DNA of 25,896 nucleotides from a virus, in the IMG/VR virus record IMGVR_UViG_3300005913_000079, positions 1 to 25,896 of that record, one strand, 5' to 3'. Of this stretch, positions 1 through 7,303 are shown one piece after another (position 1 is the stretch's first letter; each line of letters begins with the position of its first letter). The notes under the pieces were generated by a model. The model was not told where the DNA came from, did not search any database, and saw only the letters and a program-made list of their open reading frames with translations. Position numbers and translations under genes: made by a program.

Positions 1-1
1 A

Positions 2-73
2 CTAGATTTAAGACCTTATTTAATTCCTAGCGAAAACGATAATACAGAAATGCAAAGAATGTTTTTTAATTAG
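2..73 (+). CDS. C-terminal end of an upstream gene (5' partial)
   Basis: The frame is open from base 2 to a TAG at 71-73 and encodes the last 23 residues of a protein, ending in MQRMFFN. I cannot assign a family from so short a tail. In HK97-type phages the gene just before the portal module is usually the large terminase subunit, and no terminase is seen elsewhere in the window, so a terminase C-terminus is possible, but this rests on position only. Confidence 0.45.
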   Translation, partial: LDLRPYLIPSENDNTEMQRMFFN

Positions 74-165
74 AGTCAACCGCAATATATGCTGGCTTTT
101 AAAAAGAATGTTTTGTAACACCCACATAACACCACCACCACAAACCACCAACAAACACAATACCT

Positions 166-969
166 ATGAAAACAAAAAGTGAAGTTTTAGAAAAATTCAA
201 ACACCTATTAGAGGTAAAATACACAGGATCTACACCTGCCAATTATTTGCACCATGTAAAACTATTTTTAGACTTCTGCAAAAAACCACCATTAAGAGTG
301 AATAACGAAGATATTCTTAATTATAATATAAGTATTAGAAATACATCAAACTCAAATAGAGGTGTTGCATTAAGCGCAATTACAGCCTATTTTGTTTTAT
401 ATTTAAAAAAGAAAATAAAGCTATCTGCAGCAATAAGGCCACCAAGGCAAATAATGGTAGCAAAGTTTTACAATGCAGAAATATTATCAGAAAAAATAAA
501 AAATATTTCTAATTTAAAACATAAAGCAATCCTTACAATTGCGTTAAGTGGTTGGTTGAGAGTGTCAGAAGTTGTAAATTTGAAAATAGAAGATATTAAT
601 AAGGATTTAATGATAATTCACATTAAAAACTCAAAAAGATCTAAAGACAGAAACGTAACGTTGTCAGAAAATACGCTAAATGTTTTAAGAATTTATTTTG
701 CAGCCTATTTTACCAACTATAAAAAAGATGATTATTTATTTACAGGGCAATTTGGCGGTAAGTATTCTGCGAATAGTTGCAACAAAATTGGTAAACAATA
801 TTTAGATACTAAAATGAGATTTCATAATTTACGATCTTCTGGTGCTACTTTTGCTTTAGAAAGCGGAATGAGTTTATTAGGTGTTTCTGTAATGTTGGGC
901 CATGCAAAAATAGAAACAACAAAGGCCTATATTCCTGCAAGATTAAAAAACACAAAACAAGTTTGCTAA
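166..969 (+). CDS. tyrosine recombinase (XerC/D-like), second recombinase of this phage
   Basis: A 267-residue site-specific tyrosine recombinase. Residues ~1-90 form the SAM-like core-binding domain and ~100-260 the catalytic domain. The full catalytic set is visible: Arg132 in GWLRVSEV, a Lys in NSKRSK (157 is the likely one), His220 and Arg223 in FHNLR, His246 in MLGHAK, and the Tyr255 nucleophile in TKAYI. It lacks the N-terminal arm-binding domain of the integrase at 18591, so it looks like a Xer-type or small phage/integron-type enzyme rather than the lysogeny integrase. It lies between the partial upstream gene and the portal module, well away from attP. Possible roles are resolving genome multimers, inverting a DNA segment, or acting at a host dif-like site; none is shown by the sequence. 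The ATG at 166 follows a C/A-rich leader, and 988 starts 18 bp after its stop. Confidence 0.9.
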   Translation: MKTKSEVLEKFKHLLEVKYTGSTPANYLHHVKLFLDFCKKPPLRVNNEDILNYNISIRNTSNSNRGVALSAITAYFVLYLKKKIKLSAAIRPPRQIMVAKFYNAEILSEKIKNISNLKHKAILTIALSGWLRVSEVVNLKIEDINKDLMIIHIKNSKRSKDRNVTLSENTLNVLRIYFAAYFTNYKKDDYLFTGQFGGKYSANSCNKIGKQYLDTKMRFHNLRSSGATFALESGMSLLGVSVMLGHAKIETTKAYIPARLKNTKQVC

Positions 970-987
970 CATAATCACTAAAATGCT

Positions 988-1233
988 ATGAATCAAAAAA
1001 AAATTGCAGAAGATTACAAAAACAAAATTTTAGCACAATCTGCAGAATTAATGCAACAATTGGCAACACCTGCGGCATTCTTAAAGTACTATAATAAAAT
1101 AGTACCAAAATGCGCCAGTCAAAAAGCTGCTTTTGATCTTGGGAATCTTTTATACTTTTTAGTTTTTAATGAAGAAAAATATGCATCTTTTGATTCTTTT
1201 AGAAAAATAAAAAACAGACATTTTAAAAAGTAA
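988..1233 (+). CDS. small hypothetical protein (81 aa)
   Basis: A short lysine-rich protein of 81 residues with no family I recognise. Residues ~5-30 are probably helical, two cysteine-poor helices follow, and the C-terminus is very basic (FRKIKNRHFKK). It starts 18 bp after the recombinase and is followed 5 bp later by another small gene, so the three are probably co-transcribed. Codon use resembles its neighbours. It could be an accessory protein to the recombinase or a small packaging or head protein. Confidence 0.6.
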   Translation: MNQKKIAEDYKNKILAQSAELMQQLATPAAFLKYYNKIVPKCASQKAAFDLGNLLYFLVFNEEKYASFDSFRKIKNRHFKK

Positions 1234-1238
1234 AAAAC

Positions 1239-1397
1239 ATGAATTTAAAAAATAAAATAGAGCAGTTGGTAATTAATCATTTTTTAAATGACAATAACAA
1301 TACTGCGCCTGCAATTGCTCTAAAAGTAAATATAACCGCAGCCAAAGTAAATGCAATTATTACAAAATATTTAAACACCAAAGTTATAAATGAATAA
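1239..1397 (+). CDS. very small hypothetical protein, possible HTH (52 aa)
   Basis: An ATG at 1239 opens 52 codons ending in TAA at 1395-1397 and overlapping the next gene start (ATG 1390) by 8 nt, a junction used repeatedly in this genome. The segment APAIALKVNITAAKVNAII has the spacing of a small helix-turn-helix (helix, turn around VNIT, second helix), with an asparagine-rich linker before it. This suggests DNA binding but the match is weak. Position between the recombinase and the head genes fits a small regulator or recombination-directionality factor, which is inference. Confidence 0.5.
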   Translation: MNLKNKIEQLVINHFLNDNNNTAPAIALKVNITAAKVNAIITKYLNTKVINE

Positions 1398-1575
1398 TAA
1401 TTTTAAAATAATACTCGTAATTGTGGCCACTTTTACGGCAGCAATTTTAACTTCTTTGTTACTAGAAATTGCCTTATTTAATCATTGGTTAAGGCAAATA
1501 ATTGTTGTTTTATTTATTGCTTTACAATTCTATTTAGGTTTTATTATCTATAAATATCTACTTCAAAATAAATAG
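1390..1575 (+). CDS. small two-helix membrane protein (61 aa)
   Basis: A 61-residue protein that is almost entirely two hydrophobic segments, about residues 6-27 (IILVIVATFTAAILTSLLLE) and 36-57 (QIIVVLFIALQFYLGFIIYK), split by a short polar turn (FNHWLR). This is an inner-membrane hairpin. No family is recognised. The lysis holin is encoded at 17060, so this is an odd place for a holin; an antiholin or superinfection-exclusion role is possible but unsupported. It overlaps the preceding small gene by 8 nt and is followed directly by a palindrome at 1576-1590. Confidence 0.6.
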   Translation: MNNNFKIILVIVATFTAAILTSLLLEIALFNHWLRQIIVVLFIALQFYLGFIIYKYLLQNK

Positions 1576-1590
1576 GGGAACATTGTTCCC
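1576..1590. repeat. 15-nt palindrome (7-bp arms, 1-nt centre)
   Basis: GGGAACA-T-TGTTCCC sits one base after the stop of the small membrane protein. The dyad is perfect. There is no T-run after it, so it is not a classic terminator. It could be a protein-binding site, such as a repressor operator or a recombinase core. Confidence 0.5.
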
Positions 1591-1619
1591 TATAAAACTT
1601 CCTAATAACTCCCAACTTT

Positions 1620-1642
1620 ACACCGTATAAAAGCGGTGTTTT
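1620..1642 (+). terminator. hairpin with short T-run abutting the portal start
   Basis: ACACCG (1620-1625) pairs with CGGTGT (1634-1639) across an 8-nt loop, followed by TTT and then directly the portal ATG at 1643. It resembles a weak intrinsic terminator or attenuator. Its placement also means the stem would cover the ribosome-landing zone of the portal mRNA. Confidence 0.4.
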
Positions 1643-2869
1643 ATGTTATTTCAAGCTCTACAGTCTAATTATCAACAAAGATCAGGATCTATCATTCAAA
1701 ATGGTGGGTTTATGTCTGGTTTTTTTGGTGGTGGTTTTGGAGCTTCAAGTAAAAGCGGTATGACCGTTAATGATAAATCTGCACTAACTTTATCGGCATT
1801 TTATAACGGTATTACAATTCTTTGTAATGACTATGCTAAACTCCCAAAACATGTAGTACAACATATAGATGGCGACATTAATCGCCTAGCAAATCATCCT
1901 GCAGATTATATCATTAATGAAAAGCCAAATCAGTATATGAATGCTTTTGGTTTTGATTCTATTTTATTAAAATGCGCCATTTTAAAAGGCAACGGGTATG
2001 CAGAAATTGTAAGAAGTACTTTTAACGGTCAGGTAGAATCTTTGCAGTATATTAATGAAAACGACACACCTGTAACTATTAAAAAGTTCGAAAATAAATT
2101 GTTTTATCATTTTGATAATCGTGTTTTATCTTCAGATGATATTTTACACTACAGATCTTTATATTCAGAAAACGGAATCACAGGCATAGGCGTTGTTTCT
2201 TATGCAGCCAGATCTTTAGGTGTTGCTTTATCTTCGCAAGAATTTGCAGAAGAATATTATGCGACCAAAGGCATAGGTACAGGTGTTGTAACCACTTCAA
2301 AAAGTATGGATGCAGACGCAAAAAAAAGATATCGTCACGGTTTATCTGTTGCTTTAAGCGGTTCAAATCCTTTTAAAATAGCTGTGTTAGATGAAGCAGG
2401 TTCTTTTCAACATATAAAGTTAACGCCACAGGAATCAATGTTTTTAGAGACTAATAAACAAGCTATTGGCGAAGTTGCACGCTGGTTAAATATCCCTATT
2501 TACAAACTTAAAGATACCGAAAATCAAAATAATTCTAACATGGAGCATCAATCGATTAGCCATGTTTCAGATAGTATTTTGCCGTGGTCAATGATTAATC
2601 AGCAAGAATATAACGCAAAAATTTTTATTGATTCAGAGAGAAAACAAGGTATTAGAACTCGTTTTAATACAGAAAGTTTGTTGCAATCTGATAAGAAAAC
2701 TCAAATGGCTTGGTTTATAGGAATGATCTATTCTGGTTCTATGACTAGAAATGAAGTTCGTGTTTATATGGGTTTAAATAAGTTAAAAGGTTTAGATGAA
2801 CCATTGACGCCTGTAAATATGCAGACTATGGAGCAGATTCAAAAAAGTTTAAAGTTAGAAGAAAACTAA
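1643..2869 (+). CDS. phage portal protein, HK97 family
   Basis: A 408-residue portal protein, the dodecameric ring at the capsid vertex through which DNA is packaged and ejected and to which the terminase and head-tail connector dock. Typical HK97-portal features are present: an early SAFYNGITILCNDYAKLP segment, GNGYAEIVR near residue 115, DDILHYRS, a long stretch around GITGIGVVSYAARSLG, and a C-terminal acidic/basic tail. Length matches the family. It opens the head module and is followed 7 bp later by the prohead protease. The ATG at 1643 is the longest start; the ATG at 1712 (MSGFFGGGF) is an alternative, since the first ~20 residues are variable in portals. Confidence 0.93.
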   Translation: MLFQALQSNYQQRSGSIIQNGGFMSGFFGGGFGASSKSGMTVNDKSALTLSAFYNGITILCNDYAKLPKHVVQHIDGDINRLANHPADYIINEKPNQYMNAFGFDSILLKCAILKGNGYAEIVRSTFNGQVESLQYINENDTPVTIKKFENKLFYHFDNRVLSSDDILHYRSLYSENGITGIGVVSYAARSLGVALSSQEFAEEYYATKGIGTGVVTTSKSMDADAKKRYRHGLSVALSGSNPFKIAVLDEAGSFQHIKLTPQESMFLETNKQAIGEVARWLNIPIYKLKDTENQNNSNMEHQSISHVSDSILPWSMINQQEYNAKIFIDSERKQGIRTRFNTESLLQSDKKTQMAWFIGMIYSGSMTRNEVRVYMGLNKLKGLDEPLTPVNMQTMEQIQKSLKLEEN

Positions 2870-2876
2870 AAATATA

Positions 2877-3491
2877 ATGAGTACAGAAATTATAAACCAG
2901 GTAGTAACCAGAGGTGCATTCGTAAGAGATACCACTGCAGAAATGATAGAAAATAGACAAGTTGAATTTGTTATTTCTTCTGAAGCTGTAGATTCTTATG
3001 GCACCGTTTTTAAAATGGATGGTTGGGATTTAAAAAGATATGTTAGCAATCCTATTGTAGCTTATCAACACAGGGCAGGTTCAGATGATCCTGATGATAT
3101 CATTGGCACGTCTACTGTAAGAATAGAAGATGGTAAGCTAATTGGCGTTGTGACCTTTGAGCCTGCAGATATCAACGAAAAAGCAGAAAAAGTTTTTAGA
3201 AAAATACAAGCAGGAACTTTAAAGATGGCATCAATTAGTGCTAGACCATCCGAATATCGTTTTGGTGACGAATCTAAAGGCGAAGATAAAGATGTGTTGT
3301 ATTTCACGCGTCAAGAATTAATGGAATGGTCGGTGGTTTCTATAGGATCCAATCCAGATGCACAGAAAAGAAATGCACAAACAATAAATGAAATAAGAAC
3401 TTCTTTAGTTCAAGTTGTAAAAGACAAACGAAATGTGCGTGAAGCGCAGTTAATTATAAATAAAAATAAAGTGTATCATGAAAAAATCTAA
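2877..3491 (+). CDS. HK97-type prohead protease (peptidase S78/U35)
   Basis: A 204-residue prohead maturation protease, which cleaves the delta domain of the capsid protein and itself during head assembly. The conserved core runs from RQVEFVISSEAVDSYG (~28-42) to about residue 165. The catalytic His is in AYQHRAGSD (His65) and the Ser in MASISARPSEY (Ser119 or Ser121), followed by LMEWSVVSIGSNP, which matches the family segment W-S-x-V-x-x-G-S-N-P. Its end overlaps the capsid start by 14 nt, which implies translational coupling of protease and capsid. Confidence 0.93.
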   Translation: MSTEIINQVVTRGAFVRDTTAEMIENRQVEFVISSEAVDSYGTVFKMDGWDLKRYVSNPIVAYQHRAGSDDPDDIIGTSTVRIEDGKLIGVVTFEPADINEKAEKVFRKIQAGTLKMASISARPSEYRFGDESKGEDKDVLYFTRQELMEWSVVSIGSNPDAQKRNAQTINEIRTSLVQVVKDKRNVREAQLIINKNKVYHEKI

Positions 3492-4797
3492 CGATTTAAA
3501 ACAATTACGCGCTTCAAAATTCGACGCGCAAACAGCAATTAATACCGCTGTTCAAGCAAGAGCAGAAGGTGAGAGATCTTGGTCTGCAGATGAAGAAACC
3601 CGTTTCGATGCTTTGCAGCTAGAAATTGATGATTTAGACAAGCAGATTGTAAGAGCAGAAAAGTTTGAAGCAAACCAAAGAGCAGCAGCAGGAGCAAGCG
3701 GCGTTCCTGTAGGCGGTGGTGAGCAAAGAGAGCACGAAAAAATGAAAAAGCGTTATGACTTTCATAAAGCAATTCGTTCTCAAATGCCAAACGGTACTTT
3801 AGACGGTGTAGAATTAGAAATTCACCAAGAAACAAGTAAAAGAGCAGAAGCTGCAGGTGTAGCTATTTCTGGAATTGCAATACCAACAAATTACACAGAA
3901 AAAAGAGCAGACGGTTCAACCGTTACGCAGGATTCTGGTAATTTTGGAGCTAATTTAGTAGATACAAACTTAATGTCGCCTATCGAGTTTTTAAGACCAA
4001 CTCCAATTGTAGAAAGTTTGGGTGCAAGATTTATGGGTAACTTAACCGGTAACTTAAAATTTCCTACAAATGGCGGTGGAATTTCTGGAGCTTGGGAAGG
4101 CGAAATTGATGAAAGTACAAATTCAAAAAATGCGTTTGGAAGTAAAGAAATGAAACCAAACAGATATGCAGTTGCTGCGTTGCTTTCTATGCAGAATTTA
4201 ATGCAATCTTCTGTTGATTTGCAAATGTTTACCGTTCAAGATATTAGAAATGTAATTGCAAACGCAATTGATTTGGCAGCCATTAATGGTGCAGGTTCTT
4301 CTAATGTGCCAGAAGGTATTTTAAATACTACTGGCATCGGTTCAATTGTAGGTGGTACTAATGGTGCTGCGCCAACTTGGGCAAATGTTGTAGGTTTAGA
4401 AACTTCTATTTATACACAAAATGCAGCTTCGGCAAATATGGCGTATTTAATTAATCCAGGAACAAAAGGAAAATTAAAAACTACCCCGCATGAAACTGGT
4501 TCTGGTGATCTTGGTTATTTAATGACCGGGCAAAATGAAATTAATGGTTATAAAGTTGGGGTTTCTAATCATGTACCAGGTAATTTAACAAAAGGATCAT
4601 CTAACGGTGTTGCAAACGCTGCAATCTTCGGAGATTTTTCACAGTTATTAATTGGTCAATGGGCATTTTTAGATATTACAGTTGATAATATTTCTAAAAA
4701 GAAATCTGGTTATGTAGAAATTATTGTTAACACATTTATAGATACATTAATTAGACAGCCAAAAGCTTTTTCAGCAGTAAAAGACTGGTTACTATAA
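3478..4797 (+). CDS. major capsid protein, HK97 fold, with fused scaffold (delta) domain
   Basis: A 439-residue major capsid protein. Residues ~1-75 are a charged coiled coil (the delta or scaffolding domain removed by the protease). A G/A-rich linker with AAGASGVPVGGGEQ follows, and from ~150 on the HK97-fold shell domain is seen, with LMSPIEFLRP, ALLSMQNLMQSSVDLQ, AINGAGSSNVPEGILN and the C-terminal VGVSNHVP...AIFGDFSQLLIGQW. The segment from AINGAG to the end is characteristic of HK97-like capsids. It overlaps the protease gene by 14 nt and is followed by a strong intrinsic terminator, fitting the need for far more capsid than connector proteins. Confidence 0.95.
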   Translation: MKKSNDLKQLRASKFDAQTAINTAVQARAEGERSWSADEETRFDALQLEIDDLDKQIVRAEKFEANQRAAAGASGVPVGGGEQREHEKMKKRYDFHKAIRSQMPNGTLDGVELEIHQETSKRAEAAGVAISGIAIPTNYTEKRADGSTVTQDSGNFGANLVDTNLMSPIEFLRPTPIVESLGARFMGNLTGNLKFPTNGGGISGAWEGEIDESTNSKNAFGSKEMKPNRYAVAALLSMQNLMQSSVDLQMFTVQDIRNVIANAIDLAAINGAGSSNVPEGILNTTGIGSIVGGTNGAAPTWANVVGLETSIYTQNAASANMAYLINPGTKGKLKTTPHETGSGDLGYLMTGQNEINGYKVGVSNHVPGNLTKGSSNGVANAAIFGDFSQLLIGQWAFLDITVDNISKKKSGYVEIIVNTFIDTLIRQPKAFSAVKDWLL

Positions 4798-4835
4798 TAT
4801 TGTTTTTTCATAGTAGTAATTTGATTTAGTTGACG

Positions 4836-4867
4836 AAAAGCCTGTCGTGTTATGGCGGCAGGCTTTT
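4836..4867 (+). terminator. strong intrinsic terminator after the capsid gene
   Basis: AAAAGCCTGTCG (4836-4847) pairs with CGGCAGGCTTTT (4856-4867) over 12 bp with one G-T wobble and an 8-nt loop, followed by more Ts. It lies inside the head operon, so it probably works as a partial terminator that sets the capsid-to-downstream mRNA ratio. Confidence 0.85.
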
Positions 4868-4885
4868 TTAAAAAAAAAGTATAAA

Positions 4886-5035
4886 ATGGCAAATAAAAAA
4901 ACTGCAAAAGTAAAATTTCTATTATCGCCAACAGGCGAATATAATTTAGCATATAATGTTGGTGAAGTGGCAACGCTTCCCGAACCATTAGCAACCGAGT
5001 TGGTAGAAAATAAATATGCAAAATACGTAAAATAA
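4886..5035 (+). CDS. small head-module protein (49 aa)
   Basis: A 49-residue protein beginning MANKKTAKVKFLLSPTG. The longer reading frame begins at a GTG (4847) inside the terminator stem, so the ATG at 4886 with its A-rich leader is the realistic start. The pattern KVKFLLSPTGEYNLAYNVGEV...PEPLATELVENKYAKYV resembles the small proteins often found between capsid and connector genes in tailed phages (short beta strands plus a C-terminal helix). Function is unknown; a head-associated or connector-accessory role is inferred from position. The next gene begins 4 bp after its stop. Confidence 0.75.
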   Translation: MANKKTAKVKFLLSPTGEYNLAYNVGEVATLPEPLATELVENKYAKYVK

Positions 5036-5039
5036 CACT

Positions 5040-5603
5040 ATGGCATTTGTAACCGAATTAGAACATACATCAGCACCAGAAGTAATTTCTTTGGCTAAAG
5101 CAAGAAAGCAATTGCAATTAGAAACAGATTTCACAGAAGATGATTCTTTAATTACTGATTATATAGAAGCGGCAATTGTGCAGGCAGAAAACTATATCAA
5201 TTCAGAAATTACAGAAAAGAAGTTCGAAATAAGAGGCAAATCTTTTGATGATGTTTTAGGTTTCAAAAGGCAAAAAATAACTTCGTTAGATAGTTTTGTT
5301 TATAAAAATGTTGAGGGTGCAGAAGCAACAATTGATCCAGCTAATTACAGTTTAGAGAACGTTGACAAATACGAAAACGAAATTGTTTTTCTTGAAAATT
5401 ACAAAATACCAGAAGTAAAAGAATACGATCCTGCAGCAGTAACTCTATCCGTAACCGTTGGTTATGGTGCTGGCAAAGTGCCAAAGGCAATTATTAAAGC
5501 GTTGTTGGTAATGATTACAGATAGCTATGAGCATAGAACTGATACTGTAAAAGAAAAAAGTACAGCATCAGAAAATGCGTTGCACTCGTATAAAAGATTT
5601 TAG
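5040..5603 (+). CDS. head-tail connector protein (gp6-like, DNA-packaging)
   Basis: A 187-residue connector of the HK97 gp6/SPP1 gp15 type, which docks as a ring under the portal after DNA packaging. The N-terminal half carries the family pattern: SLAKARKQLQLETDFTEDDSLITDYIEAAIVQAENYI (~16-53), that is, a helix, an acidic D-D-x-L-I turn and a long helix, followed by a beta-rich middle and a C-terminal helical tail. Position between the capsid and the head-tail joining protein is the standard one. The ATG at 5040 lies 4 bp after the preceding stop. Confidence 0.85.
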   Translation: MAFVTELEHTSAPEVISLAKARKQLQLETDFTEDDSLITDYIEAAIVQAENYINSEITEKKFEIRGKSFDDVLGFKRQKITSLDSFVYKNVEGAEATIDPANYSLENVDKYENEIVFLENYKIPEVKEYDPAAVTLSVTVGYGAGKVPKAIIKALLVMITDSYEHRTDTVKEKSTASENALHSYKRF

Positions 5604-5606
5604 TAA

Positions 5607-5945
5607 ATGAAAAATATACCGTTGGTAAACACTTTAAAAGAACGTATTTCTATTGTAAAAATGGTAAAGATTACTTCTGCAACAGGTTCACCAACAGAAA
5701 CAGAAGAAGAAGTTAAAAGCTGTAGAGCTTCAATGACAGAAAATTCTGGTTCCGAAGATGAAGAAGGTAAAGTAAGATCATTATTTTCTACGGTTTTTAT
5801 TATCCGGTATGATAATCAATTTACAAAAGGCAAAGCAAATAGTTGGTTTGTAAAAGATGTAGATGGTTTCAAATATAATATTATTTCTGTAGTAGAAAAA
5901 GTAAGAAAAAAGTATTTACAAATTAATACAATTAGGCGTGAGTAA
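5607..5945 (+). CDS. head-tail joining protein (gp16/adaptor-like)
   Basis: A 112-residue all-beta protein resembling phage head-tail joining proteins (SPP1 gp16 / HK97 gp7-gp8 type). It starts with LKERISIVKM, has the segment VKSCRASMTENSG followed by acidic residues, then STVFIIRYDNQF and a C-terminal DGFKYNIISVVEKVRKKYLQI, which matches the order of strands in that family. It follows the connector by 3 bp and overlaps the next gene by 8 nt. The assignment leans on both strand pattern and position. Confidence 0.75.
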   Translation: MKNIPLVNTLKERISIVKMVKITSATGSPTETEEEVKSCRASMTENSGSEDEEGKVRSLFSTVFIIRYDNQFTKGKANSWFVKDVDGFKYNIISVVEKVRKKYLQINTIRRE

Positions 5946-6405
5946 ATCATTGGTGGAAATAAAAGGTTTTCAAGAATTACAAAGAAAACTTGTTAGACTA
6001 GGTGATGATAAAAGCAAGCGAAAAGAAGTATTAAAAATATTAGGGCAAGTTGCAAACCCAACCGTAAAAGCAGCAAAGCAGTTAGCGCCTGTTAGTAAAA
6101 AAGCACACGTTCAAAAAAGAAAAGGTCAAATGTTTGGTACTTGGATTACTCCAGGAACAGGTAAAAAAAGTATTGGTAAAAAAACAATGCGAAGGGCGGC
6201 AAACCCTACAGTTTATGTAAGTCCAAGAAGTACAAGGGCGGCAGATGGTTGGTATTTAAGACAGTTTGTAATAAGAGGTACCAAGAATCAAAAATCACAG
6301 CCTTTTATAGATAAGGCTTATGAGCAAACAAAAGGGCAAGTAACTGGCGATGCAGAAAAGAAAGTGGCAAAATACATTCAAAAACAAATAGATAAATTAA
6401 GTTAA
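5938..6405 (+). CDS. HK97 gp10-like tail completion protein
   Basis: A 155-residue basic protein of the HK97 gp10 type, thought to help complete the head-tail interface. It has the family's opening (EIKGFQELQRKLVRLGDD), the AAKQLAPVSKK segment and the C-terminal QPFIDKAYEQTKGQV. It starts at a GTG (5938) overlapping the previous stop by 8 nt, which makes GTG the natural start. The last base of its stop is the first base of the next ATG (6405), again a coupled junction. Confidence 0.85.
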   Translation: MSKSLVEIKGFQELQRKLVRLGDDKSKRKEVLKILGQVANPTVKAAKQLAPVSKKAHVQKRKGQMFGTWITPGTGKKSIGKKTMRRAANPTVYVSPRSTRAADGWYLRQFVIRGTKNQKSQPFIDKAYEQTKGQVTGDAEKKVAKYIQKQIDKLS

Positions 6406-6764
6406 TGTTAGTACAAAAGTCAGAGCAAATTTATACAGATTTAAGCAGCTTTACAGCACTAACAAATCTATTAACAAATGGCGTAAATTCAATACGTCCA
6501 TTAGTTGCAGAAACTTTAGACGGCAATGCTTTTATTACTTACAACATCAGGTTTAATGGTTTATTAGCTAAAGGGAGCACAACAGATTTTCAAGTTGCCA
6601 TACAAAGTTGGTCAGAAAATTATAATACTTCTTTAGCAATTGCAGATCAGGTAGAAAATGCATTAGGTGAATCCAATAATTATTACACCTATTTATCTGC
6701 AGAGCCAAAATTTAGCGAACAAGGACAAATTTATACAGAACAAATATTTAACATTAAAAAATAA
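6405..6764 (+). CDS. tail terminator / DUF3168-like protein
   Basis: A 119-residue protein with the shape of DUF3168/tail-terminator proteins (HK97 gp10+1, SPP1 gp17): an N-terminal helix (SEQIYTDLSSFTALTNLL), a beta-rich middle (AFITYNIRFN, TTDFQVAIQSW), a helix (TSLAIADQVENAL) and a final strand pair (FSEQGQIYTEQIFNIKK). Such proteins cap the tail tube and set its length with the tape measure. It directly precedes the tail-tube gene, the standard place. Confidence 0.75.
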   Translation: MLVQKSEQIYTDLSSFTALTNLLTNGVNSIRPLVAETLDGNAFITYNIRFNGLLAKGSTTDFQVAIQSWSENYNTSLAIADQVENALGESNNYYTYLSAEPKFSEQGQIYTEQIFNIKK

Positions 6765-6769
6765 TAATT

Positions 6770-7174
6770 ATGGCTTTCGATTACACAGGATCTGCAATGC
6801 GAATTATGCTTGCAACAAAAGAAATTTTGCACGAGATAGATTTCTCCTACGGTGCATCAACAGAGTTTCAAGAATTAGCATCTAAAGATATAGAAAATGC
6901 GGTAAATGCGGGCAAAAGTACTTTTACTTTATCTGGCAACGGGTACGCAGATAATTCGGCTGATGATGCGCAGGTAGACATCAAAGCATTGTTTGCTTGG
7001 CGTGCAGCAAAAGATTCTAAAGCATTTACAATTGCAGACGGTGTGTCTGGTAACTTGTCTATTGCAGGTACTGCTTATTTAGAAAGTATGGAAATTCAAG
7101 GAACTCATAATGAAGTTGTAACCTATTCTTTTACTTTAAAAGTAACTGCTTCAACCGTTGGTGAAACTGCATAA
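6770..7174 (+). CDS. major tail (tube) protein
   Basis: A 134-residue tail tube subunit of the small TP901-1/Bacteroidota type. It begins MAFDYTGSAMRIML, has a central TLSGNGYADNSADDAQVDIKALFAW segment, and ends with SGNLSIAGTAYLESMEIQGTHNEVVTYSFTLKVTAS, the last two strands being typical of tail-tube proteins that make the inter-subunit sheet. It sits between the tail terminator and the gpG/gpGT chaperones as in most siphoviruses. It is followed by a 129-bp gap with a long perfect hairpin, which probably keeps this highly expressed transcript distinct. Confidence 0.85.
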   Translation: MAFDYTGSAMRIMLATKEILHEIDFSYGASTEFQELASKDIENAVNAGKSTFTLSGNGYADNSADDAQVDIKALFAWRAAKDSKAFTIADGVSGNLSIAGTAYLESMEIQGTHNEVVTYSFTLKVTASTVGETA

Positions 7175-7182
7175 AAAAAAAC

Positions 7183-7217
7183 TATTCAGTTGTTAAGTAA
7201 TACTTAACAACTGAATA
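7183..7217. terminator. 16-bp perfect hairpin after the tail-tube gene
   Basis: Bases 7183-7198 and 7202-7217 are exact reverse complements with a 3-nt loop (core CAGTTGTTAAG / CTTAACAACTG). An A8 run lies just before it, so on the - strand it is a complete intrinsic terminator with a T8 tail. On the + strand only TGTTTAT follows, so there it may act as a 3' mRNA stabiliser or a weak terminator. Confidence 0.75.
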
Positions 7218-7303
7218 TGTTTATAAATAATCAACTATAAAAAAACCATACAGGTTTTATAATCACTCATACATTACCCATACATCAACTATAAATCAAA
7301 AAC

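Noticed and set aside
3539-3835. Open frame of 98 codons on the - strand inside the capsid gene
   Set aside because: Leu-rich shadow of the coiled-coil codons of the capsid delta domain.
4847-4885. N-terminal extension of the small head protein from GTG 4847
   Set aside because: The extension lies in the terminator stem and its T-run; the ATG at 4886 has a proper leader.
4710-5021. Open frame of 103 codons on the - strand
   Set aside because: It runs opposite the capsid end, the terminator and the small head gene. The peptide is low quality (many Leu/Phe from reverse-strand codons) and no promoter or family is visible.
6667-6885. 72-codon + strand frame overlapping the end of the tail terminator and the start of the tube gene
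   Set aside because: It lies across two well-supported genes in another frame and its peptide is Asn/Cys-rich without pattern.
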